A stretch of 64,000 nt of DNA, from the NCBI GenBank assembly GCA_031446145.1, contig CP132903.1, positions 186,001-250,000 of the forward strand, read 5' to 3'. This document shows, one piece after another, positions 30,024 to 39,021 of the stretch. The notes beneath the pieces were generated by a model that was not told the DNA's origin, ran no database searches, and worked only from the letters and a program-made list of their open reading frames with translations. A program made the position numbers and the translations under genes. Origin of the DNA: Arsenophonus sp031446145. GTDB lineage: Bacteria > Pseudomonadota > Gammaproteobacteria > Enterobacterales > Enterobacteriaceae. Each line of letters starts with the position of its first letter. Position 1 is the first letter of the stretch.

Positions 30024-30388
30024 GCTTTAACTAGAAAACAATTGTTAATTATTTTTACACTAATAAACTAATAAATCTATCAAAAAATTAATCTAATTTA
30101 ACTGCTAGAAAAAATCTTAAAAATAATAAAAAATTATGCAAAAAATAAAAGAAATTTTTATATAAACATCTTTATAATTTACAATTAAGACCAATAAAAA
30201 ATATTTTTAATCTAATAAACAATCACATATCACAAGTTTATAATTTAATTAATAAAACTTCAAAAAAAATTAAAATAATTATTTATCACATTATAAATAT
30301 CACATAACAAATAACATATGAAAAATTGTGTGATCTTTCCGCAAACAACTTTTTTTTATTTTCTGTTTTTTTAACGATGCAAATAATA

Positions 30389-30463
30389 TTTTAATTAGTT
30401 TATTACTTATAAATTTTAATTAGTTTATTACTTATAAATTTTAATTAGTTTATTACTTATAAA
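30389..30463. repeat. Three perfect 25-bp tandem copies
   Basis: Copies at 30389-30413, 30414-30438 and 30439-30463, each TTTTAATTAGTTTATTACTT plus TATAAA-type end with no differences between copies. Non-coding, in the aroB-rpe spacer. Confidence 0.95.
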
Positions 30464-31413
30464 AATATAGTTTAACTACAAATTATATTTTTAAAAAATA
30501 TAAAAGAAAATAATTTATTATATTTTTAAAAACATACTGCAAATTTAAAAATTAAATCAAATTCAAAAAAAACATGAAAAAACGTGCTTTTCTAAAATGG
30601 GTTGCTAGAAAAATATTATATAACAGAAAAATTCAAAAAATATTTACAAAAAGGCCATTGTCTAATATATTTATTTAGCAAAATTAATATTTTAAATACA
30701 AATTATAATATTTATATATTTGCTGCTATTATTTATTATTTAATTAATTTAAATTTTATGCCAATAAAATATTGAACTAACACCTTTGTACGAAATACAA
30801 GTATGCTTTTAAATAGCAAATTTAATATAGCTAAAGATTTTTATTTTTTACTTGCTGCATTTAATTTATTAAAGAACCATCAATACGTCATAGTGAATTA
30901 TTTTTATATCTTAATTATTATTTATGTTATAATGATTTTTGTCGTTATAATTTTCTAAAGAAACATTCAACATTCCATTGAAATGTATAAAATATTTTAA
31001 TTGCCTGAAAAAATACATATTTTCTAAAAAATCAAAAAAAACTATTTTTATTTATTATATCACAAACATTATTATCAGTTAATAAAAGTGCTGTTATTTA
31101 CTGTGATCTAGCTTTTTATATACCACTTTAAAACAAGCTTTTTTCACAGAACATCACAAACAAAATGTTTCTAATAAATAACAATATAATTTAGTAAAAA
31201 TTTTCTATATCTTATCAAAAAAATACCTATATTTATATCAAATCATAGTACTCTCATAGTAAGAAAATGGTATCATCAGACAAAAGTAAATTTTTTTAAT
31301 TACAAAAGCGATCAAAAGTAACAGCCTTACTTGCAAAAAATAAATAAACCATTAGCAATCTGTGATCTAAAGTCATAAGAAACTTAAAAAACGAAAAAAT
31401 ATCGGAGATAATA

Positions 31414-32106
31414 ATGAAACAATTTCTAATTGCTCCTTCTATTCTATCTGCAAATTTTGCATGTTTAGGTGAAGATGCTAAAAAAGTTGTTAAAGCTGGA
31501 GCAGATTTTCTCCATTTCGATGTAATGGATAATCATTATGTTCCTAATTTAACATTTGGACCAATAATATGCAAAGCATTACGAGATTATGGAATCAAAA
31601 TCCCAATTGATGTACATTTAATGGCAAAATCAGTAGATAGACTTATTGCTGATTTTGCTAAAGCAGGTGCAACTTATATTACTTTTCATGCCGAAGCTAT
31701 TAATCATATTGATCGAACATTACAATTGATTAAAGATAATGGATGCAAAACAGGTTTAGCTTTTAATCCAGGAACACCATTAAATTATTTAGATTATGTT
31801 ATAGATAAACTAGATATGATTTTAATTATGTCGGTCAATCCAGGTTTTGGTGGACAAACTTTTATTCCAGGAACTTTAAATAAATTGCGTCATGTTCGCA
31901 AAATAATTGATAATAGTAATTCTAATATTTTCCTAGGAGTTGATGGTGGAATAAATATTGATAATATTCTACATGTTGCAAATGCAGGTGCTGATACTTT
32001 TATTGCAGGTTCTGCTATTTTCAAGCAACCAAATTATAAATGTGTGATTGATGCTATGCGTAATAAACTAGCAACATTAATAAAAAAATCACATATCAAA
32101 AAATAA
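31414..32106 (+). CDS. rpe: Ribulose-phosphate 3-epimerase
   Basis: Interconverts ribulose-5-phosphate and xylulose-5-phosphate in the non-oxidative pentose phosphate pathway. 230 residues against 225 in E. coli. TIM-barrel motifs in order: APSILSANFACLGED, HFDVMDNHYVPNLTFGP (about 34-50, metal ligands), PIDVHLMAKSVDR (about 64-76), MSVNPGFGGQTFIP (about 142) and VDGGINIDN (about 178). A good CGGAGATAATA precedes the ATG. In E. coli rpe sits between dam and gph-trpS; both dam and gph are missing here. Confidence 0.97.
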   Translation: MKQFLIAPSILSANFACLGEDAKKVVKAGADFLHFDVMDNHYVPNLTFGPIICKALRDYGIKIPIDVHLMAKSVDRLIADFAKAGATYITFHAEAINHIDRTLQLIKDNGCKTGLAFNPGTPLNYLDYVIDKLDMILIMSVNPGFGGQTFIPGTLNKLRHVRKIIDNSNSNIFLGVDGGINIDNILHVANAGADTFIAGSAIFKQPNYKCVIDAMRNKLATLIKKSHIKK

Positions 32107-32270
32107 AAAAATAATTCTTATACAATTATAAAAAAATTAAATAAAAAAAATAAAACAAGAATCAGTAATCTTTTTAATATCTTTTTAAACAAAAAATAAA
32201 CTTGTTTAAATTTTTATTAAATATTTTAAAACTACATTATATTTTTTATTATATTTTATAGAAAATTAAT

Positions 32271-33314
32271 ATGAAACCTATATCATTTATACAAAAAAAC
32301 TCTAATATTAAAAAACCCATTATATTCAGTGGAACTCAACCATCCGGAAAATTAACTATTGGTAATTATATTGGGGCAATAAAGCAATGGGTTCAGGTAC
32401 AAAATGATTGTGAATGCATTTATTGCATCGTTGATCAACATGCAATTACAATTCGTCAAGATCCAAAAGAACTGCGAAAAAATATATTAGATACATTAGC
32501 TTTATATTTAGCTTGTGGTATAGATCCTAAAAAAAGTATTATTTTCTTGCAATCTCACGTTCCTGAACATAGTCAACTAAATTGGATACTAAATTGCTAC
32601 ACTTATTTTGGTGAACTTACAAGAATGACACAATTTAAAGATAAATCCATGCATTATTCTAAAAATATTAGTTCTGGATTATTCAATTATCCAATATTAA
32701 TGGCAGCAGATATTTTGCTTTACCAAACAAACAAAGTGCCAGTTGGCATTGATCAACAACAACATTTAGAGTTAAGTCGTAATATTGCTAAACGCTTTAA
32801 TAAAATATATGGTACAATATTTACCATACCAGATCCTTTTATACATACAACAGGTGCTAAAATTTTAGCTCTACAAGAACCAAAAAAAAAGATGTCAAAA
32901 TCAGATTATAATCATAATAATATTATAATTTTATTAGAAAATCCTAAATGTGCAATTAAAAAAATAAAACGAGCTGTTACAGATTCTGAACAACCACCAA
33001 AAATTTATCATAACTTAGAAAAAAAACCAGGTATTTCTAATCTTATAGAAATTTTATCTGGAATTACAAATACTTCTATTCTAGATATAGAAAAACAATT
33101 TACGGGAAAACTTTATGGGGATTTAAAAAATAATGTAGCTATAGCTATTAATAATATATTATGCAAAATACAAAATCGCTTTCATGAATTTCGAAATAAT
33201 GAAAAAAAATTAAATAATATTTTATTAGAAGGAGCTATAAAAGCACAAAATAAAGCGAAAATAACCTTAAATAAGGTTTATGAAGCAATTGGTTTTATAA
33301 ATTTGCAAAAGTAA
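32271..33314 (+). CDS. trpS: Tryptophanyl-tRNA synthetase
   Basis: Class I synthetase charging tRNA-Trp (its tRNA is encoded at 34.9 kb). 347 residues against 334 in E. coli; the extra part is a short N-terminal extension (MKPISFIQKNSN) before KKPIIFSGTQPSGKLTIGN, and no internal Met offers a better start. HIGH-type TIGN is at about residue 26-30, VDQHAIT and GELTRMTQFKDKS follow, and EPKKKMSKSDYN (about 203-214) is the KMSKS loop. An A9 tract (32882-32890) codes the residues just before KMSKS. Confidence 0.97.
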   Translation: MKPISFIQKNSNIKKPIIFSGTQPSGKLTIGNYIGAIKQWVQVQNDCECIYCIVDQHAITIRQDPKELRKNILDTLALYLACGIDPKKSIIFLQSHVPEHSQLNWILNCYTYFGELTRMTQFKDKSMHYSKNISSGLFNYPILMAADILLYQTNKVPVGIDQQQHLELSRNIAKRFNKIYGTIFTIPDPFIHTTGAKILALQEPKKKMSKSDYNHNNIIILLENPKCAIKKIKRAVTDSEQPPKIYHNLEKKPGISNLIEILSGITNTSILDIEKQFTGKLYGDLKNNVAIAINNILCKIQNRFHEFRNNEKKLNNILLEGAIKAQNKAKITLNKVYEAIGFINLQK

Positions 33315-33756
33315 AAAACATATTAATATAAGAATATTAATAAGAAGAACTCAAAAATATAATAATTTAAATATATCGCAATTTTTTTACAAAAAAAGAT
33401 CAATCATATGCAGATTTATATACCTGTATCACAATAGTTACTTTGTTAACAGTTAACAGGACAATGTTTAATATTAAAAATATATAAGTAACTATTTAAA
33501 AATATTAAAATACCTTTGAAACTTTAAATAACTGAAAACTTATATACTTGATAACAAATTTTTTAGCAAACAAAGTTCTAAAAAATAAAAACCATTTTTT
33601 ACAAAACAATAATTTTCACTTATTTATTGAAATTATCATCAGTTTTTTTTGCAAATATCATATATTTTTATGGCTTCTTTATTAGATTCAGGTGATTAAT
33701 AAAATTATTTTTTATAAAAAATTAATTTGAATTACTAAATAAATTATTAAAAAAAA
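33315..33756. other. Spacer trpS to sodA (convergent) with inverted repeat
   Basis: 442 bases. An 11-bp perfect inverted repeat AATAGTTACTT (33433-33443) / AAGTAACTATT (33486-33496) encloses GTTAACAGTTAACAGG, itself carrying two GTTAAC palindromes. It lies about 120 bases after trpS. No coding remnant is convincing. Confidence 0.5.
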
Positions 33757-34389
33757 TTAGAGTTTATTTGTGTTTATTATAAAACGTTTTTCAGCTTCAT
33801 CCCAATTAATTACCGACCAAAAAGCTTTAATATACTCTGCACGACGATTTTGATATTTTAGATAATAAGCATGTTCCCACACATCAAGACCTAAAATTGG
33901 GAAACCAAAAATACCAGAAACTGGATCATCCATTAATGGATTATCCTGATTGGCTGTTGAAATAACTTCTAATTTAGAATCTAATCTCAATATTAACCAT
34001 GCCCAACCGGATCCGAAAAGACTTAATGCAGATTTTTCAAAGCTATCTTGAAAATTTTGTATACTACCAAAATCACGTTCAATTGCATGTCTCAATTTTC
34101 CTTGAAGTATAGTGCCTAATTTTAATCCTTTCCAAAACATGCTATGATTAGCATGCCCTCCAGCATTATTTCTTAAAAAAATACGCTTATTTATTGATAT
34201 TTTATTTAAATTTTGCACTAAATCATCGATATCCAGCTTAGCTAATTCAGGAAAATTTTTTAACACATCATTTGTATTATTAATATAAGTTTGATGATGT
34301 TTTTTATGATGAATCCTCATTGTATTTTCGTCAAAATATGGTTCAAGCGCAGAATATTTATATGGCAATTCAGGTAATATATAACTCAT
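33757..34389 (-). CDS. sodA: Manganese superoxide dismutase
   Basis: Dismutates superoxide in the cytosol, consistent with a respiring cell. 210 residues against 206 in E. coli SodA. Metal ligands: His27 in MRIHHKKHHQTY, His in GGHANHSMFWKG (about 82), and Asp and His in LDVWEHAYYLKYQNRR (about 170-174). GGHANHS and the collinearity with SodA favour the Mn enzyme over FeSOD (SodB). Start ATG at 34389 (MSYILPELPYKYSAL). A single-gene unit. Confidence 0.95.
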   Translation of the reverse strand: MSYILPELPYKYSALEPYFDENTMRIHHKKHHQTYINNTNDVLKNFPELAKLDIDDLVQNLNKISINKRIFLRNNAGGHANHSMFWKGLKLGTILQGKLRHAIERDFGSIQNFQDSFEKSALSLFGSGWAWLILRLDSKLEVISTANQDNPLMDDPVSGIFGFPILGLDVWEHAYYLKYQNRRAEYIKAFWSVINWDEAEKRFIINTNKL

Positions 34390-34907
34390 AAATTATAACT
34401 CCTTATTAATTTTTTTATAATTTAAAATCTAAAAAATAAATGATATAACAAATATTATTACTTAATATAATTTATTAGTAATAAAATTCATTTAATAAAT
34501 ACTTATAAAATAAATTACAATACTTTCAATGATTGATGTAAAAAAATCTAATTTTTATATCATAAATACAGTTATAGATTATTTGTTCAAAAAAAAATTG
34601 AAACAATAAAGATTAATTTTAAAAATAAAATAAAAATTTATAGCAAAATTGCGAAGTAAAACAAAAAAAAGATCTAAAACGAGATCATTTAATCTTAACG
34701 AATAGTAATGATCAAATAATTGATTACATTTTTATAAATATCTAATTTTATATGTATTATAACTTTATTTAAACAATCGTTATTACATATTTTATATAAA
34801 TTTATACAATCACAAAATATGTAATACTAATTATTTTTATATATTTATCTTAACATATAAATTTCATTTTATATATTTTTATCCATATGAAAATCAAAAA
34901 AATTTTT
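34390..34907. other. Spacer sodA to tRNA-Trp
   Basis: 518 AT-rich bases, expected to hold the sodA promoter next to the gene. I see no gene remnant or distinctive structure. Confidence 0.55.
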
Positions 34908-34983
34908 TGGCAGGGGCAGAGAGACTTGAACTCCCAACCACCGGTTTTGGAGACCGGCGCTCTACCAATTGAACTATACCCCT
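34908..34983 (-). tRNA. tRNA-Trp (CCA anticodon), CCA end encoded
   Basis: Reads AGGGGTATAGTTCAATTGGT onward on the minus strand; cloverleaf complete: acceptor AGGGGTA/TGCCCCT, anticodon stem CCGGT/ACCGG with CCA anticodon at 34948-34950, T stem GGGAG/CTCTC with TTCAAGT loop, discriminator G, and the 3' CCA is in the DNA (34908-34910). Nearly identical to E. coli tRNA-Trp. Confidence 0.98.
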
Positions 34984-35649
34984 GTATTATAATAATAAAA
35001 AATAAACATATAAATAATTATAAAAATAATTTTATCAATTAAAGTTGCTCAACTTATGTACTATTTTTAATAGTACTACTTTTACATATCAATTTTTATA
35101 AAATGAATAATACATTAAAAATAAAAATAGAAAAAAATATATGAACAAAAAAATATCAATCTGGTGAATACAAAAAATATATTTTACGAATTAAACTCTA
35201 CATTTTATCGTTAATTATCAAAAACTTTCGAAGTTATAATTTTTGGTGCTTGAAAACGAATTTATAAAGCAAAAATTGCTCTATTGTTGATTTCATACAA
35301 TCTTTTTTATCTACAAAAATCATCTTAAACTATCCAACTGAAAATTTATAATTAAGTAACCTACAAAATACTCATGAATAATTTTTATAATCAAATAGTT
35401 AGATCTTATTTTAAAATAAGATAAAATATTTAAGATCCTATAATTTTTTATAACAAATAACTATTTATTTTAATAATTATTTAATCGCATAAATAAAAAT
35501 TTAGAAACAAAACATTTATATTTATTTATTATAAAACATGGATTAATAATTGTTATTTATTAAATTGCTAATAATTACTAAATAAAAAAATAATGATATA
35601 TTAAAATAATAATAATATAAACAAAATTTGAACAAAAAATATATTTTAA
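34984..35649. other. Spacer tRNA-Trp to hemG
   Basis: 666 bases without a gene. One 8-bp inverted repeat GTACTATT / AATAGTAC (35058-35076) lies upstream of the tRNA. In E. coli an rRNA operon follows trkH-hemG; no rRNA is present here. Confidence 0.55.
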
Positions 35650-36174
35650 CTATAATCCATTAAACTTATTTGCAAAATCTTCTACTTTTTTCCAATTTGT
35701 ATATTCAATATTTTTTTTAAGATCAACCTTTCTGTTAGTAATACGCATAATAAATTGAATCATCATACGATCAAACCATTTATAATCAGAGTAACACAAC
35801 GCGCCTGCAAAGACACTAGTTATTGTGGGTTTCCAAGAAATTTTTGATAAAAATTTGACCATATAAATATTTGTTTCAGTTTTATCTTTGCCTTTTTTTC
35901 TTGCTGTTAAATTTACTCCATAAAATGCAGTTGGCATTATATTCAACTGTTTTTTATACTTATTAACAAAATTTATAACAGCAGGATTAAAACGACCATA
36001 ATATACTGAAGCACCAATTAATACTTTCAAATACCCAGAAAAATCATATTTTTTCAGAATATTTAAATTTTGTACATCACATGCTTTATCTGCTTTCTTT
36101 AGATATTCAGAAATTTTAAAGATTATTTTTTTAGTTTGGCCGTATTTTCCAGAATATAGCAATAAATAACTCAT
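35650..36174 (-). CDS. hemG: Protoporphyrinogen oxidase HemG (flavodoxin type)
   Basis: FMN protein that oxidises protoporphyrinogen IX to protoporphyrin IX, coupled to respiratory quinones. The open frame reaches 36201, but the ATG at 36174 (MSYLLLYSGKYGQT) aligns with the E. coli start MKTLILFSTRDGQT and has TAGGT upstream, giving 174 residues (E. coli 181). Flavodoxin phosphate-binding loop at residues 8-13; IGASVYYGRFNPAV, MPTAFYGVNLTARKKG (the long-chain insertion loop typical of HemG) and FAGALCYSDYKWFDRMMIQ follow. Sits 30 bases after trkH, the same pair as in E. coli. Confidence 0.93.
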   Translation of the reverse strand: MSYLLLYSGKYGQTKKIIFKISEYLKKADKACDVQNLNILKKYDFSGYLKVLIGASVYYGRFNPAVINFVNKYKKQLNIMPTAFYGVNLTARKKGKDKTETNIYMVKFLSKISWKPTITSVFAGALCYSDYKWFDRMMIQFIMRITNRKVDLKKNIEYTNWKKVEDFANKFNGL

Positions 36175-36204
36175 AAGATTACCTATATTTATTTTAAGCA
36201 ATAA

Positions 36205-37656
36205 CTATTCCCTCCAGAATGTTGGAGTAAACAGTACCAGTACAGTAAAAACTTCTAAACGTCCAAATAACATAGTAAAAATTAAAATCCATTTTCCTAT
36301 TGAATTCATACTAGTAAAATTTTCTGCCACTATCCCTAATCCTGGTCCTAAATTGTTTAATGTTGAAGCAATTGCTGAAAAAGCAGAAAATTCATCTACT
36401 CCTGTTGCTATCAATAATAATAAACTAATCACAAAAACTAAGGCATAAGCAGAAAAAAAACCCCAAACTGCTTCAATAATACATTCAGGCAATGTTCTAA
36501 AACCTAATTTAATTTTATAAACAGCATTTGGGTGAACTAAACGTTTTAATTCACGTGAACCTTGTAAAAATAATAATAAAATTCTAATGACTTTTAAACC
36601 ACCTCCAGTTGATCCAGCGCACCCACCAACAAAAGAAGCATAAAGCAATAATATCGGCAAAAAAATTGGCCAATTTGCAAAACCATCTGTACTAAAACCT
36701 GCTGTTGTTGTTACAGAAACAACTTGAAAAAAAGCTTGATTAAATGTTTCCAAAAATGATTCATACACTGAATAATATACAAGCACTAAAATACAAATAA
36801 TGATTAAAACTAATTGAAAGCCTATAAATACTCTAAATTCAGGATCATGCCAATAAACTCTAAAATTACGACCAGATAAAAAAATAAAATGAAGACCAAA
36901 ATTACAACCTGAAATTAATAAAAAAATTGCAATAATTATATTAATGGAGGGGTTATCAAAATAACCAATACTTTCATCATGTGTAGAAAATCCACCAATA
37001 GCTATAGTAGAAAAACTATGTGCAATAGCATCAAAAATATCCATTCCACTAATCCATAATGCTAATGCACATATTATGGTTAATAAAACATATATTAACC
37101 AAAGTGTTTTAGCAGTTTCTGCAATTCTAGGACGCATTTTATGATCTTTTACTGGACCCGGCATTTCTGCCCGATAAAGTTGCATACCACCTATGCCTAA
37201 TAGAGGTAGTACCGCTACTGCTAAAACAATGATTCCCATTCCTCCTAACCACTGTAACATTTGTCTATAAAAAAGTATTGCCTTTGGCAATCTATCTAAT
37301 CCGACTAATGTTGTTGCTCCAGTTGTTGTTAAACCAGAAAAAGACTCAAAAAAAGCATCTGTGATAGAAATATGGGGTTGATCTGAAAAAATAAAAGGTA
37401 AAGCACCTACACTACCTAATACTGTCCAAAATAATACGACAATTAAAAAACCTTCTTTAGATTCTAAATCATATTTACAATTTCTATTGGGTATCCATAG
37501 TAATATACCTATACTCAATGCTAAAACAAAAGTTTGAGCAAAAGCGCGTCCTGCACCATCTCGATAAATTAATGCCACTATTCCGGGAATAATCATAGTA
37601 AAAGAAAATAAGATAATTAATAGTCCGACAATTCTAATAATAGATCTAAAATGCAT
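36205..37656 (-). CDS. trkH: Potassium uptake protein TrkH
   Basis: Channel-forming subunit of the Trk potassium uptake system in the inner membrane; in E. coli it needs TrkA, which is not in the window. 483 residues, identical in length and collinear with E. coli TrkH. The four selectivity-filter loops are visible: SGLTTTGATTLVG, TIAIGGFSTHDES, VTTTAGFSTDGF and TLNNLGPGLG. GGCAGSTGGGLKVIRILLLF and the C-terminal LFTPTFWRE are intact. CAGGGATT precedes the ATG by a few bases. First gene of trkH-hemG. Confidence 0.97.
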   Translation of the reverse strand: MHFRSIIRIVGLLIILFSFTMIIPGIVALIYRDGAGRAFAQTFVLALSIGILLWIPNRNCKYDLESKEGFLIVVLFWTVLGSVGALPFIFSDQPHISITDAFFESFSGLTTTGATTLVGLDRLPKAILFYRQMLQWLGGMGIIVLAVAVLPLLGIGGMQLYRAEMPGPVKDHKMRPRIAETAKTLWLIYVLLTIICALALWISGMDIFDAIAHSFSTIAIGGFSTHDESIGYFDNPSINIIIAIFLLISGCNFGLHFIFLSGRNFRVYWHDPEFRVFIGFQLVLIIICILVLVYYSVYESFLETFNQAFFQVVSVTTTAGFSTDGFANWPIFLPILLLYASFVGGCAGSTGGGLKVIRILLLFLQGSRELKRLVHPNAVYKIKLGFRTLPECIIEAVWGFFSAYALVFVISLLLLIATGVDEFSAFSAIASTLNNLGPGLGIVAENFTSMNSIGKWILIFTMLFGRLEVFTVLVLFTPTFWRE

Positions 37657-38140
37657 CAGAAGAATCCCTGTAGAATTCAGTTCTAATATTCATCTCATCA
37701 TCCTGAATATTTTTTTAATAAAAATAACTAAAAAATGATTACTATTATCAATAATAAATTTTAATTTATTAAATTAATCAGATAGAAAATTTTTTAATTT
37801 ATTACATTAATTTTTAGTAATGTATATTTAAAATATGAATGACGAAATTATATCTTTTATAATTAAATTAACCTTTAATAAAAAATTAATAAATTAAAAA
37901 TTATCATGACATTACTATAAAAATTTATTATTATTTACAGTGAATTAATTAACTATTAAATGAGATTTATACATATTTATAATTACAAAAAATCATTTAT
38001 TTAAAAAACTGTTTTAAAAGATCTTAGATATAAATGAAAAATATAAAAAATACACAAAATAGACAGATAATTTTTTTAAAAAGTGTCTATACGGAATTTG
38101 TATATTTTTAATATTTAATTTTTACTACTATCATAGTAAA

Positions 38141-38260
38141 ACGTATTTCAAAATTTACACAATGCTGTTTCTCAAACTGCCAACATTAATATTCATAGAG
38201 GAACTGTATCATCATAAAGCATTTTTATGCTACTTTTAAAGAGCAACATTCTTTATACTT
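38141..38260. other. Unassigned compositional island with boxA-like motif
   Basis: About 120 bases around ATGCTGTTTCTCAAACTGCC are richer in G+C than the flanks. On the minus strand TGCTCTTTAAA (38235-38245) equals the core of the boxA antitermination signal of enterobacterial rRNA leaders. AGCAT/ATGCT forms a small hairpin beside it. No open frame longer than 26 codons; could be a gene or leader remnant. Confidence 0.3.
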
Positions 38261-38540
38261 TAAATTTAAAATATATATTTAGATATAAAATTACAAAAAT
38301 TTAAAAAACAGCAAAAAATAAAAACTTTTCATTTATATTTTAAAAACTCAAAGAAAACTATTAAAATCAATTGTTTATTAAAAATAATTAACTATAAATA
38401 AAACATAAAAAAAGGATATTACTATAAAATATACAGTTAATAATTAGATTATATATATAAATAAAATAAACTTGAAAAGTTTAATTATTGCATCAAATTA
38501 TTGTATCAAATAATCTTATATTTAAATAATTCTGATGTAA

Positions 38541-38567
38541 CCTGAAACAATCAGGATTTTTTTATTT
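38541..38567 (+). terminator. Hairpin plus T-run without an assigned gene
   Basis: CCTGA (38541-38545) and TCAGG (38551-38555) around AACAA, followed by ATTTTTTTATTTT. GC pairs and a direct T-run make this a good intrinsic terminator for the plus strand, yet no plus-strand gene lies upstream within the spacer. Confidence 0.55.
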
Positions 38568-39021
38568 TAAAAAGCATATAGTTATTCAAAAAAAATATAC
38601 AAAATAATTTTTACTTAAAAAATATTTTATAATCAGACGATGTAATTTATATTACACACTTTATAAAGAAGATCTTATTAATATTGATATTAATTATATT
38701 GTTCAATTTTTATATAAAATATAAAAAGAAATAAAATAATAGTATATATGATTTATTAGCAAATAATCTTCATATTCCATATTTTTATGACATAAAAATA
38801 CCTTATTTGCATTATATATTTTTTTATTTCAAAAAGTAAGAAGAATCAATTCTTTAAAATCATAATTAAATATTATATTTAATTAAATAAGTATTACAAG
38901 ATAGTAATTTAATTTATAATATCTATTCCATAAAAAGAGATCAAATAATATCATTTTCTCATAAAAATATTCATTTTTAAAATATTTGATATATATCAAT
39001 AAATTAATATAGGAAATTTAA

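Larger units (their letters stand above)
29947..31413. other. Spacer where damX and dam stood
   Basis: Nearly 1.5 kb between aroB and rpe, the position of damX and dam in E. coli. Neither gene nor a readable remnant is present. It contains the post-aroB hairpin and a three-copy tandem repeat (30389-30463). Confidence 0.6.
37657..39021. other. Long spacer, trkH to rmuC (divergent)
   Basis: About 1.4 kb with no assigned gene. Two things stand out: a patch of distinctly higher G+C at about 38141-38260 and a hairpin plus T-run at 38541-38567 (both listed separately). I could not recognise any protein remnant in either strand. Confidence 0.5.

Noticed and set aside
33640..33710. Short segment after trpS/sodA with slightly more G+C, reading MASLLDSGD on plus or SPESNKEAIKIYDICKKN on minus
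   Set aside because: Both frames are under 20 codons between stops and I could not match either to a neighbour gene of E. coli; too little to call a pseudogene.
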